Positions 33,796 through 46,263 of a stretch of DNA of 64,000 nucleotides are shown here, in pieces. The translations under genes and the position numbers were made by a program. The notes under the pieces are model-generated. The model had not been told where the DNA came from. It was given only the letters and a program-made list of their open reading frames with translations, and searched no databases. Where the stretch lies: positions 14,478,001 to 14,542,000 of the forward strand of contig CM054181.1 of NCBI GenBank assembly GCA_028829895.1, in the 5' to 3' direction. The stretch's first letter is position 1, and the number at the start of each line of letters is the position of its first letter. Origin of the DNA: Sinotaia quadrata (taxonomy: Eukaryota > Mollusca > Gastropoda > Architaenioglossa > Viviparidae).

Positions 33796-36389
33796 GTCCC
33801 ACTAACTGCATTAGAATCCTCTTTGACTCCTTATAAAGAGTAGTCATGGTTACATTGCATTTCACAGACATACACAAAACAGTTGTCTCAAAACTTGGCA
33901 CGTCCAAGACAAGAGACTGATTATTTAAGAAAGTTTTTACAAAAAAAAACAAACTAACACTCATTGAAAGAAACACAAACAAAAATAGCCCACGTGAAAT
34001 AAATTAATAAAGAAATTAAAGCAAACTATTATCTGCGCAGGAAATGTGGATTCCTTCAAATTAGTGTTTCCTCTCAGATTCCGTTGTCTGAGAAACAGTC
34101 AACCGGGTCATGAACTCTGTCTTAAAATGGAAACAAAAGAACAACAAAGAAAAAAAGGAAAGTCTATCAAACGGTGTAGCATGGCAGACCTAAGTGGCAA
34201 GTCACAAACTCAGATAATATTGTTCAAATCCGATCTCTCTTTGTCTAGTTCTCTACAATCGAAACTGGAAAATGTAATAAGGAAAAATTAATTACACACA
34301 CACACACACTCCAATCTGCAGGCAAACGAATATAAAAATAAACAAATAAACAAAACAAAATTCATACAAAAACGAAAGCATTACATTTATAATAAAATAT
34401 TAGCAAAATTATCGGCGTCCATATTTAAGTGACCTTGTGTCGGAGGAAACTACCAATGTATTTTATTTATTTGCTTGCTGTAAAACGCGAACTCGCCCAA
34501 AAGCCGGAAGTGCACCTCCATCCCCTCGAAACTAAGTGCTAAAAACACGATTTCACGCGTTCGCTTCGTTTACACATGTTGGCAGTTTGAAGACAGCAAA
34601 CACTCGCGCAGACATAACAGCCAAAGAAGCGTGGCAGGACATATTTAAATAAGAAAAACAAAATTAAGACAGACATTCCACACACAAAAATGACATGAAC
34701 AAAATAATAAAAAACACTCCTGACTGGCTCACCTTATCTGTTTCATTCGTCATTCCAGAGTATATGCATATCCGAAATTCAGTATTACGTATATCACAAG
34801 TGTTGGTGTGAAATATGGTCACAATGCGGTCAAGCACGTGTTCTGATGCGCCAAAACAAAAATTTTTTAAATACTTTTTAAAAAAATAAACAAACCTGTC
34901 CATCTTCTTCCAATTACTTTTACTTGCACCAAGGTCAAAGGTGAGACATGAGAGCTCACGCCTTACGAAGCAGAAACCAAAGTAAAGGCCCAGCTTGCTA
35001 TGCGTAAGACTGTGCATGTGCCTTATGATCAAATCAAATGGTCTCATTGTAGGAAGGAGACAAAGAGCAAGGGACTGCAATTCAAAGAGAGCAAGCTCAC
35101 GGAGCTGTCGGGCCCTGGAGGCTCTGATTGGACAGGAAATTACAATCTTTGACATGCTGCTTCAAACAGACTCTCATTGCAGTCTTTCCAGAGACAATAT
35201 AATTGTAGCCGCAAGCATATCTTTGTATATATATGATTTTGCTCTCTCCAGAAGCTAGACATAGTTTTGTTCGTGAAATGTTAACCCGTTGGGCTCAAAA
35301 GCGCGAGACATCGCCCAAGCAGAAACCTGTCAATATTTTAGTTACGACGTCATGATCTCAAACCGTTACTTCGCATCAGTCGTGATTCCAGATCCTGTAA
35401 ATTCCTGCTCAAAGCGGTAACTGCCAATCAACCTTGAACAATGTCGTGTCTGGGGTTCTTCATGCATGATTATGTAATCAGCATCGAAATACGCGCGCGC
35501 ACGTACAAGGTAAATTAGTTTCTAGTGGAGGTGAGGAGGGGGAGGGGGATTGTATGGTAATTACAGGTGCCTAGAAACAGTCACATAGCGCATAAAAGTT
35601 ACATGAGAATACCAACCAGCTGTATCCAGATCCTGACCACAACGATGTCTTATTAAGGGTCGTGCCGTCAGACAAACGGATTCCGCTTACTTAGATTCTG
35701 AGGATAGTCTCCAAAGTTCGGCAGACTGGTTTCATCTTCCCCACTAGTTCCTTGCAGTCCTTTAAAACAAGCAAGGTCCTTTTCGGTCTTCGAGTGTGTC
35801 GAATAACAGAGCGAGATGGTAGGTTATCGTTGACATTAAAACAAGCACGGGTTAGATTATAATTATTGCAAATTTTGCGTCTGTGTGCTGAAGACTCCTT
35901 CCGAAACAAAGATACCAGTGGACACGCCCATTCCTCCTGCCCGAGTTTGTAGATATTACTGTCTATTCGACTATTTGTTTGCTAATCAGGGAGAAGATGG
36001 CTTAGGCATTGACCTACTAAAGAGTAACTGAAAATTGATGGGATGCAAACTGAGCTGGAGTGGGGGGGGGGAGTTAAAAGGGGAGCTTTATGCAACTGAT
36101 CAATTCATTAGCTGTTTACTCCCAATCTTCGACCACAAGCGCGATGACGTTGATACGATTTATAGCGTTAAGTTGTGTCATATCAGTCTCTCAAGGTCAA
36201 AAAATAATTGTCGGGTAATGAGAACTTTTGACATTCTGATAATTACGCTTGGCGCATTTATATCATCTGTCAGCCGCAATGTATATTTGATTCCTCCATC
36301 TAATGAAGTCTTTTGACCACTTCTTGAAAAGCCAGAGAGGGGATTGGTGCTATAACGACACCTGTTCTACTACGCTTTGGATCACATGA
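33796..36389. other. spacer, no established gene
   Basis: CA run at 34300-34316. TTAACCCGTTGGGCTC at 35281 resembles a piggyBac-type end. A 72-codon minus-strand open frame (35909 to 35691) starts at TTG and matches nothing. A G-run lies at 36061-36070. Confidence 0.4.
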
Positions 36390-36783
36390 TGCCGAATCGA
36401 CCATCTGGTAAAGAAATACTTTATTTTCTTTGACGTCACGAGAGCAAACTGGCCGTGTTTTGAGCTGTGGTCAGGTCTTCGTACGGGAACGTATTTCTTG
36501 CACTCTGCTAATGTTGTTCGCAGGTCCACAGGCTGGGGTGGGGGTGAGAGGGTAAGTAAAAAAAAAATTGGCATGCATGACGCTTCTTCGCAAGCTGTTC
36601 TTGTTAATAACAGATTCTGCAACTGGTGCCAAAACGGCACGCTATTTTTTTATTTTTTAATTTCTTTTAATTTTATTTTATTTCCTTTTGCAGTGGGAGA
36701 GAAATCCTGCTATTGATCAGAGATTCCAGACAGAGCTGTTAGTGCATCTGCATCACGCATCTCAGAGGGGCACATCGATTTAA
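36390..36783 (+). other. candidate two-exon coding segment (3' end of a gene?)
   Basis: An open frame runs from 36390 (just after a TGA) for 54 codons to 36551, where the donor AGG|GTAAGT occurs. A strong pyrimidine tract and acceptor CCTTTTGCAG end at 36693. The implied 142-bp intron (36552-36693) joins in phase 0. The downstream exon then reads 29 codons (WERNPAIDQRF..., with HLHHASQRGT) to a TAA at 36781-36783. The combined 83 residues have mixed, protein-like composition (CFELWSG, NVVRRSTGWGGGER). No initiating ATG or family is recognised, and a 96-codon minus-strand frame overlaps it (36640 to 36350). It could be a real terminal exon pair or a chance arrangement. Confidence 0.25.
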
Positions 36784-36876
36784 GAGTTATTAAATCTTGG
36801 ACGAGTATTCAAACAGTAAAATATTTTGCTTTAATTTGTATACTTTTATATGGTTGAAACAGGAGGATTTTTTTTA

Positions 36877-36920
36877 ACCCGTTCAGCGTCCCGCTAAACG
36901 ATTTTTTTGAATGGGTCATT
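36877..36920 (+). other. possible piggyBac-type terminus
   Basis: TTAACCCGTTCAGCGTCCCG starts with TTAA followed by CCC, as piggyBac-type insertions do, and resembles the string at 35281. No inverted partner ending GGGTTAA was found nearby. Confidence 0.15.
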
Positions 36921-37120
36921 GTGCTAAAAAATTAAAACCAACTGTACTAATTAATGGATTTTAAAAATTTAAATTACTACGTTTTATAGACATATTGCTT
37001 AATTTAAGACCACATGTTTAATTCAGACTGATTGGTAAAAAATTAGAATGTCAAACATGCTAAAACTAAGTCTGCCTGTGGGCCACGGCCTATTTCATCC
37101 TAACGACGTAGGAGTTTCTG

Positions 37121-37306
37121 CTACCGCTCACCAGAGTAGAGAGCTTGAAGTTATATAGACTTACTTAGCTGTCTTGTTTCTACTACCACTCACCAGAGTA
37201 GAGAGCTTGAAGTTATATAGACTTACTTAGCTGTCTTGTTTCTACTACCACTCACCAGAGTAGAGAGCTTGAAGTTATATAGACTTACTTAGCTGTCTTG
37301 TTTCTA
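37121..37306 (+). repeat. 62-bp tandem repeat, 3 copies
   Basis: CCAGAGTAGAGAGCTTGAAG recurs at 37131, 37193 and 37255 with no visible change in the following 45 bp. Confidence 0.97.
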
Positions 37307-37339
37307 AAGCTAATACGTGCATGTGTATCTCTGTTTGTG

Positions 37340-38590
37340 CCACACGCATAAATATTCACAGGCAACACAAAGAAACAACACTAATAGAAACAAACTGTCA
37401 ACAAAGCAATATCCCTCACAAACAACTCTCAATAAGAACAGCAACTCTTACAGACAACGCCTATTCACAAAAAAAAACTTTCAACATGAACAGCAACACT
37501 CACAAACTACCGATACTCACACAACAACAACTGTTCTTCACTAACAAAAGAACTCAATATAAACAACAAATTTCTTCACAAACGACAGCACTCAACACAA
37601 ATACCAATAGCACAATTCACATTCAAAAACACTAAATACAAACAATAATTAACGTCACAAACAATTATCTTCAAGAGCAGCAGCACTCAACACAAACAAC
37701 AGCACTCTTCACATACAAAAAATACAACAACACTGAATACAAACAATTATCTTCACAAACAATAGCACTGAACACAAACAACAAATGTCTTCACAAAAAG
37801 TAACACTGAATACAAACAATTATCTTCACAAACAATAGCACTGAACACAAACAACAAATGTCTTCACAAAAGTAACACTGAATACAAACAATAAATGTCT
37901 TCACAAAAAGTAACACTGAATACAAACAACAAATGTCTTCACAAAAAGTGACACTGAATACAAACAACAAATGTCTTCACAAAAAGTGACACTGAATACA
38001 AACAACAAATGTCTTCACAAAAAGTAACACTGAATACAAACAACAAATGTCTTCACAAAAAGTGACACTGAATACAAACAACAAATGTCTTCACAAAAAG
38101 TAACACTGAATACCAAAAAAAGTGCTCAACGCAAACAACAGCACAATTCACTTACAAAACACTGAAAAGAAACAATTGTCTTCACAAACAATATAACACT
38201 CAATACCAACAACACACTTCACAAGCGAAAACACTCAATACAAACAGGAAATGTCTTCACAGAAAAAATACTCAATACAAACAGCAATTGTCTTCACAAG
38301 CAAAAACCCTCAATACAAACAGCAATTGTCTTCACAAATAACAACACTCAACATGAACAACATACCCATCACCAACATCAAGCAAAAGCAAACAACCAAT
38401 TCTCTACATATATTCATTCATCACAAACATCAAATCATGCAATACCTCTTATAAACACTAAACACAACATAAACTTATCACAGAAGTAACACCCATCCCA
38501 GACAAAAGTCCTCACTACCAACAATAATAATCACAAATAATGAGACTCATCACAAACAACACCCATAGCAAAGCAATAACACTCACCAAA
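37340..38590 (+). repeat. large CAAACAAC-rich array with 38-bp core unit
   Basis: The homogeneous core (about 37785-38115) repeats TACAAACAACAAATGTCTTC followed by ACAAAAAGTAACACTGAA every 38 bp. On both sides units become irregular (CTTCACAAACAA..AGCACTCAACACAAACAACA) for several hundred bases. Purines and C dominate the plus strand and G is nearly absent. Lys/Asn/Gln/Thr-rich frames here are artefacts. Confidence 0.92.
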
Positions 38591-41265
38591 TGACACTTTC
38601 AGTGTCTCAACGAACAATCCAGCATGCCAAGGTATAGTAATGTTAATGTCAATCTTGTATATAGATGGTGGTTCAAAACACTGATGCACAGCAAGAAGTA
38701 AAACACTGGTGAGAATGCTGACGACACTGCCCCACCTTTATGACATCACTCACCTTTATTTTTTTAATTCCGTCACATATACATTATTGACGTGAGCACA
38801 ACTGTTACCTGAATTTGGTTAGTTACCTGGCCTTTTCTCTTACGAACATAACCTAAAGCTCACGTGCTTCACGTTTTAAATACTAGTGTGATAACGCACG
38901 ACTTATGGATAGCGTCAGTAATAGGTATCGTCCGTCTTGTAAATTACTGCCATTGATAAATTCCGAGTAGCTTATAGGTCGTGGATTCTCATATGACAAA
39001 TATGGTAAACCTGTCTGATAAACACTCAACAGCCCTCTACGGAACAAGTTCCTAACTTCCATGCTGCGGACATCAGTACGTTTTAGTATTCAGCAATGGG
39101 AATAATTATAACATCCGGATAGGTAAGCGCCTCTCGTGCTATGCGCTTTTAGCAGCTTCAAACTCAAATAATGATGCCTGTGTTTGAAGTACAGCTTGCT
39201 CAAGTTGACCTTCATATTCCGAATAAAGTTGTCAGCAATAGAACAAACAAAAATCCTTTGGCCCTGAACATTCGTCGCATCGCATATTTTTTTTTTACGG
39301 CACTTCGCACTAGACGCCCTCCTGGAAAACAACAAACGAAATTGAAAAGCACATTGGACGCTCCATTAAACTGCTTTGCAAGCAAACCTTAGAGTGTCCT
39401 ACTCGCAGCAATGTACTCTTGACGTTCGAGTGACAAGATTTTTTTAAATGGGGGAGGGGAAGGGAAGTCATAGAAGATGGCACGTGATTCAAGTTATGCG
39501 AACAAACTTAGGTATGGAGATTGCAAGCGTGACGGGGGTGGTTTTCTGAAAGTGAAGAAAATAGCATGAATGCCTCCTAACTAGTTGTGGGTGGGTCAAG
39601 AAAGGGCCACACATCGACGAAAACTTCAGGCAGGCTTAGAAGATGAAACAACGACTAACGAAACCCAAGACTGTCATTACTGCTTGTGTCATCATTCTGT
39701 TGCTAAGCCGTCCCCCCTACTCCCAGACGACCATAATCGAATGTTCAACAGCCACGACGGATTGGGCACACTGGCTCCTCGTACAGTAGTGAAGGCCGCT
39801 GGGAGTGACGGGGGCGAAATCACTGTCGCCATGCCACACAGTCACAAGCATTGCTCTCTTCGAAGACGCCTGGAAGTCGTCTAGGAGGCCAGTATGTTCT
39901 TCGTCACATTCTGTCATCACTTTAACACAACGCCGACCGACATTGTGTTGACCTCAGCAACGTCTGCTCCAAAAGTTACTGATTCTTTCAACAGTTAACA
40001 AAAAGTGACAAGACGTACGCTCCAGAAACCGACTCAGATGCTTATTGAAGAGTTATCTGCCCTGATAAGAGTGACGGTAAGAGAAGCGACCAACAAGCAA
40101 TGGCGTGGATCCCCAATTTTTTTTTTTTTAAAAGAGGGAGAAGATCTGTAAGGGCTACGGAAGAGTGGGGTGTGATGAAGAGGCAGGGTATTTCTAAGAT
40201 GGGTGGAGGGTGAGAGTGAAGGATAACGCGGGCTCAGTACGCTTCCATCAATCAATAGTCTGGTTTTGCATGCGCGCGCTCGATCCGCGAGCCGCCGTTG
40301 TCACGAGGTCACGTGAGGCTGTTTCCTCGTGCACCTCCTCGCTCAAGAGAGCTTTTGGGGTCAGCGCACGTAGGGAAACAACGACCTCCCACCCCCCAAC
40401 CCCGTTCCTTCACGAGCTTTAAAAAATAATAATAAAGCCTGTAAAATCCATGACTGCCTTTAACTTTATCCTGCAGTGTCCTAGGCTCGAGTTTAATTCC
40501 ATTCAAATATATTTTTATAAAGCTTATGCCCGCAAAATTCATAAGGTTTTGTTTATTCTAGTAATGTCCTTGGGCTAAGTTCAATCTAGTAAACCCCAAG
40601 GGTCGAGGTAAGTCTTTATGATATATGTGGGTTAACTGCATACTGTCGATTAGTTAAATCTAACCTATTAGGCTGATATAATAATATTGATGGGCCATGG
40701 TTGACCTCGTACTGTCAATAGGTTAATATAGCAATGGAAGTTTGACTTCTACTGTTAGTAGGCTAAGTGTGGCTTGGAGATGGTCGGGGATTAAGTGTAA
40801 TATGGGAATGACTCACATCTAAATTAATATGCTACTATAGAAAAGTTAATCTGTTGCTTAATTAATCTATGTAATTAAATGCAAATTCAAAGCATATTTA
40901 ATTTCGAACTCTGGCCAAAAGTGTTTTAAAAAGTTAAAAACATGTTTTATACTCATCTAACTGCATACGTACGACATATTGTCGTACCAGGTTTTTACAA
41001 ATATATAAAAATGTAAGCTGACATTAATTACCATTAATTAATTTATAATTAGTTATGGGTTGTTAATTAATAAATAATAATCACAACCAGTAATAAAGGG
41101 GTACTTGATCACAAACACAATTTAAAATGCTAACTTTTATTAGAATTTAATGGATAAGACAGATGTATGTATAAGTACATTCCTTTCATTCTTAATATTT
41201 CCCCTGTGCATCAAAGAGAACAATTTCTTGTTACGTTTAACCAAGGCCATTTTATTCGTCTATAC
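38591..41265. other. spacer with a CpG-rich patch
   Basis: 40265-40316 is CpG-rich (CATGCGCGCGCTCG..GAGCCGCCG) and ends in TCACGTGA (40309-40316). At 39171-39392 a 73-codon frame starts with ATG but has no recognised domain. 39585-39884 has open frames on both strands. Loosely repeated TACTGTC(G/A)AT..GGTTAA units lie at about 40620-40780. None is a supported gene. Confidence 0.4.
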
Positions 41266-41457
41266 CACCAGCCTTTCTCAGCGTTTTGACCCTGAGGGAA
41301 GAACCCTTGAAATAATTTTCAGGTCTCAAGGAAGCCCTGCTTTAAAATTACTATATCTGATATGTTTATTTTTTTTCAATCACGACCTCCTGGGGATGCC
41401 CTTGCGACCCCTTCATGGAACCCTGGAGTTCTGCAGAACCCCGGTTGAGAAATTCTG
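41266..41457. mobile_element. hAT-like miniature element
   Basis: The left end (CCAGCCTTTCTCAGCG, from 41268) and the inverted right end (CAGAATTTCTCAACCGGGGT on the minus strand, ending at 41457) share a CAGNNTTTCTCA core. Candidate 8-bp target copies are GTCTATAC (41258-41265) and GTCTAAAG (41458-41465), matching at 6 of 8. The interior is rich in GAACCCTGGAGTTC and GGGTTCTGCAGAA-type palindromic runs and has no transposase. The exact left boundary (41266 or 41269) is uncertain. Confidence 0.45.
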
Positions 41458-41559
41458 GTCTAAAGCGCGAGAGATCATTTTCAGAATGCTCTCCATTTCT
41501 TGTGAATGAAAAGGGGATCAAGACACAGCATTACATGAGGTCCACAATTTCAAAATTAT

Positions 41560-42440
41560 ATACATACAATACATACAAATAAACATACAATTACATTGTT
41601 CACACTGTAAACACTTTAGATACAAGACCAACACTACATTTTCCACACTGTAAAATCTTTAGATGCAAGACACACCGATACATTGTCCACACTGTAAAAA
41701 AAACTATCGATACAATCATACCATTACATAATCCAGGCTGTCAAAATTATAGATATGACTCACCACTACATTGTCCACACTGTCAAAACTATAGATACAA
41801 GACATACCATTGCGTTTATTCAGACTGTCAAAACTATAGATACAAGACATACCATTGCGTTTATTCAGACTGTCAAAACTATAGATACAAGACATACCAT
41901 TGCGTTTATTCAGACTGTCAAAACTATAGATATAGACATACCATTGCATTATTCAGACTGTCAAGACTATAGATAAAAGATACACCATTACACTATAAAA
42001 TGATAGATATAAGACATACCATGATATTGTTAACACTGTCAAAATTATAGATAAAATATACCATTATACAGTTTACACTATCAAAAGTAGAGATATAAAA
42101 CATACCATTATACTCTTCACACTGTCAAAATTATTGATTCAAGACCTACCATTGCACTGTTCACACGTGTCTAAGCAGTAGAAACAATGCATACCATTAT
42201 ACTGTCCACACCGTTAAAACTATAGATAAAGATAGTAAAAACTGCAAATACCAACAATCAAAACTATAGAAATAAGACGCACTACCAACTGTCAAAGTTA
42301 TAGAATCAAGATGTACCATCTGACTGTCAATATTTATGAATCAAGACATAGAAGAACCACTGTCAAAAGTTATAGAATCAAGATGTACCATCTGACTGTC
42401 AATATTTATGAATCAAGACATAGAAGAACCACCGTCAAAA
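41560..42440 (+). repeat. 45-bp minisatellite grading into a 72-bp unit
   Basis: In the core (41815-41940), TGTCAAAACTATAGATACAA followed by GACATACCATTGCGTTTATTCAGAC repeats every 45 bp. Flanking units (CACTGTCAAAATTATAGAT..) are strongly diverged back to 41580 and on to 42300. At 42308 and 42380 a new 72-bp unit (AAGATGTACCATCTGACTGT...) is duplicated, built from the same motifs. Confidence 0.92.
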
Positions 42441-42714
42441 GAAAGGAAGCAAGGCAAACCATCTCAGAGCAGAATGTGACTTTTCTAAGTATTATTTTTT
42501 CTAACCACTTTTTCAAAAAAATGCCTTGTTTTGAGTTCACTCTGTTTTCTGTTTTAATTTTTTGCCTTTTTTTTTAAAATTTCACTGTTAAAATTTTGTT
42601 ATGGCTAGTTATTTCTTTTCGTTTTTCTCCTTATTTTTTTTAAAATCTGTTTTCTGTGCAGGATTTTTTAATTGTCATTTTTATCTTTGATCTACTGCGT
42701 TTTCTTTTATGTCA

Positions 42715-42944
42715 GTTGGATGAGTGAGCTGTGAATGAAAGAATTGTCGGAAGGATGATGGACTGTGAGTTAGAGAACTGTCGGCTGGATGAGTGGGCTG
42801 TGAGTAAAAGGGCTGTTGGCTTGATTGCTGGGCTGTGAGTAAAAGAGCCGTCAGCTGGAATAGAGCTGTGAGGAAAACTATCATCTGGAATAGTGGACTG
42901 TGAGTAAAAGAGCTGACAACAGCTGGAATAGTGGGTTGTGAGTT
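42715..42944 (-). repeat. 37-bp array, minus orientation arm
   Basis: About six diverged units of the ACTCACAGCCCACT..CCAGC(C/T)GACAG family, written here as reverse complement (GGCTGGATGAGTGGGCTGTG AGTAAAAG etc.). Confidence 0.9.
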
Positions 42945-42960
42945 CTCTAACTCACAGCCC
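42933..42960. repeat. hairpin at the array inversion point
   Basis: GGGTTGTGAGTT (42933-42944), a CTCT loop, then AACTCACAGCCC (42949-42960): 11 Watson-Crick pairs plus one G-T. This is precisely where repeat orientation flips. Confidence 0.9.
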
Positions 42961-43495
42961 ATCATCCAACCGACAATTCTTTCACTCACAGCCCACACAT
43001 ACAGCCGACATTTTTTACTCATAGCCCACTCATACAGCCGACATTTTTTTACTCACAGCCCACTCATCCAGCCGACAGTTTTTTTACTCACAGCCCACTC
43101 GCCCAGCCGACAGTTCTTTCACTCACAGCCCACTCATCCAGCCGACAGTTCTTTACTCACAGACCTGTAATTCATCTGACAGATTTTTACTCACAGCCCA
43201 CTAATTCAACCGACAGATCTTTACTCACAGCAATTTATTCGACAGCTCTTTTACCCACAGCCCACTCATCCATCACGGCACTTCTTTTGCTCACAGCCCA
43301 CTCATCCAAATACTCACTTCCCAGTAATTCATCTGATGGTTCTTTTACTTATAGCCCACTAATCCAACCGACAGTTTTTATTACTCACATCCCATTAATT
43401 CATTAGTTCTTTTACTGACTGTTCACTAATCCAGCTGATAGCTCTTTAACTCAGCAGACTTATCCAGCTGACAGTTCTTTTACTCAAAACCTGTT
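42949..43495 (+). repeat. 37-bp array, plus orientation arm
   Basis: Unit TACTCACAGCCCACTCATCC followed by AGCCGACAGTTCTTT. Close copies occupy 42949-43150 and increasingly diverged ones (with ATTCATCTGACAG, AATCCAACCGACAG) continue to about 43495. Confidence 0.92.
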
Positions 43496-45839
43496 TATAC
43501 TCTCGTTTCTCCAGGTGGAATACTTCCTTCCAGTGCATGAGCACGCTCCATTAACTATCCCTCTCTTGTTTACACTTTAACACTCATCTGTTCTAGTCAA
43601 GTTCACAAATTATTTACACACCAGTTCGCGTCGCTCTATTCAGGTGTTTATGACATGACGCACTAAGACAGCGGTGACGTGAAAGTTTACTGCGCGTTCT
43701 TGGCGCTGTTAATGACATGACACTTCAGCTGGATGAGTGTGTGTGGTGTGCATGTGTGTACGAGCATGTGTGCGACAGGAGCCATGAGGCTTTTTCATAA
43801 CTGATTTTATTTCAGCAAGTGAAACGATATGATAATGTATGAAAGATTTGTGAGTTTTTGTGATATTTAACCTAGAAATTTCATATTTGTCTCTTTCTAG
43901 TGCAAGAATAAGTCAGTCATTTTTTTGTTTGTTTTTAGGATTTTCTGGATTCATTGTACGTAATAAATAGCATTTGTTGTATGCTTGAGCTGAAATGGGT
44001 GGTGCTCTTAGTACATAGGGTTGTCTTGCCAAAGTTAGAAATTAAAGAAAATCCGTGTGGATGGTGATAAATGCATCTGTTTTGCTTTGTTTTGTTATTT
44101 TGTCTTGCTCTATAAACTTATGAGGATGCTAAATGTATAGTGGTCATTTTGGAAAATTCATTCAGATCGAATTGTCAAGTATTGAAATGGCGAATGTTGA
44201 ATCAGGGCCGTTAACCGAGTGTATTGCGTAGCAAAGCTCAAACATTTTTTCTAAGAACTATGTAGAGATTCTTTTCTTTTTTTCTCGTGAATATAGCTCT
44301 TTTTTCTTCCTGCTGCTGAGATAAAGAGTTCTGTCTGTTCTGTTTTAGTAAGAACTAAACAGTTTCTTGTTGTTTTTTTTTTTTATATACCTGTGACGTG
44401 TCTTTTTTGAATTGAAGTTGGTTCAGATTGTTTTGTGCTTATAAGAACAACGCGGTGTTTCTCTTTTTTTTCTTTCCCTAAAAAAAAAATAAAATTCTTG
44501 TACGTCGAATTGAAAATATTATCTGTCTTGTGAGGGCTAATGCTAAGTTGGTGTGAAAAATAGAGGAATTTGATGTTGGTTCAAAGTACTGAGTCCTTAT
44601 GTTGAACAAATCCCAAGTTCATACACCGAAGTTGGTTAGCGTGACCTCAGGAGAGGGGGGGGGGGAATGAAGAGAGGATAATCAGTGCTGCCCAATTCAC
44701 GGCATGCGACGATGCCGGCCGATCACCCAATGCAAGCTCACAGGGAGAGAACTCCACTAAAGAACGACAAACTGAGTACCATTAGCAATCTCTCTACTCT
44801 CTTTTAAATTATTGGATTGATTATTTATATAATGGTGACGAATAAAGAAATGATTTGAATGAAAAAGCCTCGTATGTAGCTAACTTTTGTTTAAGATTAG
44901 AAAAACGCGAATGTTGTGCGTACAATAATATTTGCTTTTGTTATTATTGTATGAAATACATATTTTTCATTGCAGATATACGTTGAATTAAATGTTAATT
45001 ATTTTCTTTCTACGCCATGCATTAATGTTTCGTTAATGTTTTTTATATATATATATGGGGTGGGGTGGGGGCTACAACTATGATGATATTCGTGGGGCTT
45101 CGACTCTAACAGAAGAATATCCAGAAAGCATAGTTTGGCTTATCACTAATTGGCTAATCATATCCCCAGGACAGAGTAATACATTGTCTCATTACAATAT
45201 TATATACTCACACGCGAATGGTCAAGCTTGTAATACGTTCTCCAGGTAAATCGGGTAACAGACTCGGGAGATGGGTTGGGTGGGGGGAGTGTGCACGCGT
45301 TTAAAGTCATATCGTTTACAACAATGACAAGGATATTGTTTATAAAATTTTTTCTACAAGTCAAATTTTCAACAACAAAAAACCCTACCTGCGACAATTC
45401 GCATAAAATCGGGGATGGGGTAGGGATTCACAAAGTTATAGGAAGTCGTCAATTCTTAAGTACCTTTGCAAAAAGTATGGAGAATTGTTTCAGTATTAGA
45501 AATTACAAACTTATTTTCTTTTTCCATTTTTTCCCCTCCTTGGTTTGAAAACTAGCACTATGCAACAGGAACAGACCACAGTGGTTTACGGTGCTTTCCC
45601 CATGACTTTAAAACCTTTGCAAGCAGAATGCGACGTTCAGCGAGCAATGAGGCGTAACTGATAGTGATGAAATGCGACATCGACGGACTCAGTCATGCGT
45701 AGATGATAGTGACGAATTGCGACATTCACAGATGCAATCAAGCATAGCCGGAAGTGACGGAAGATGTAGTCATGCGCGGTCACTCGTCTTACATTTTTGT
45801 CTCCCCTAGGGTGCATGCACGCAACAGACTAATAGGATA
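43496..45839. other. spacer, no gene seen
   Basis: Contains a G-run at 44655-44666, a small GGCAT/ATGCC hairpin at 44701-44716, a (TA)n at 45043-45056 followed by GGGGTGGGGTGGGGG, and T-rich runs at 44280-44490. No coding signal. Confidence 0.45.
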
Positions 45840-45930
45840 GACGCAAGCGAGGGAAGCGGACCGGAAAAACTCCCCATACCACCATCACCCACCCACCCAC
45901 CCACACCGCCACTCACACTCCAGCCAATAA

Positions 45931-46263
45931 AACGTCACCGATTGGGAGAGGACCCGCAGAGCAAAAAAGTACAGACTCCAGCCACCACCACAGAAAAAAA
46001 AAAATACAAACTACAACAGGAAACAAAAAGCAAAAGAAAACCCGAAAAATAGCCAACAGGTAGACAGACGCCAGAAAGAAGAGAAGAATACATCCAAAAA
46101 AGTGGACAGCCCAAAGGAGGAAGAAAACAGAACGAAGATCGAGGCCGACATGGAAAGAACACAATTGTCTGCCAGAGTCACCTCCAAGAGCTACAACAAC
46201 ACCAACACCTACAACAACCACAGCAGACAACCACGAAAGACAAACAGCAGAACAGAACTCTAA
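45931..46263 (+). pseudogene. unrecognised basic protein segment (fossil block, part 1)
   Basis: An open stretch of 110 codons runs from the base after a TAA (45928-45930) to a TAA at 46261-46263. It is very basic and charged near the start (TDWERTRRAKKYR, then a Lys run), followed by an acidic/basic mix (KEEENRTKIEADMERTQ) and an Asn/Thr-rich tail. No ATG initiates it, so it would be an internal exon or, more likely, a frameshifted remnant. It begins a 3.2-kb A/C-rich block unlike its AT-rich surroundings. No family is recognised. Confidence 0.3.

Noticed and set aside
37785..38115. Regularly spaced repeats that could suggest a CRISPR array
   Set aside because: Units are directly contiguous with no unique spacers, and the DNA is eukaryotic in character. 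The same holds for the 59-bp array at 61722.
39585..39920. Open frames on both strands with protein-like composition
   Set aside because: Neither strand offers a clear start, splice site or known motif, and both look equally plausible, which argues for chance in GC-richer DNA.
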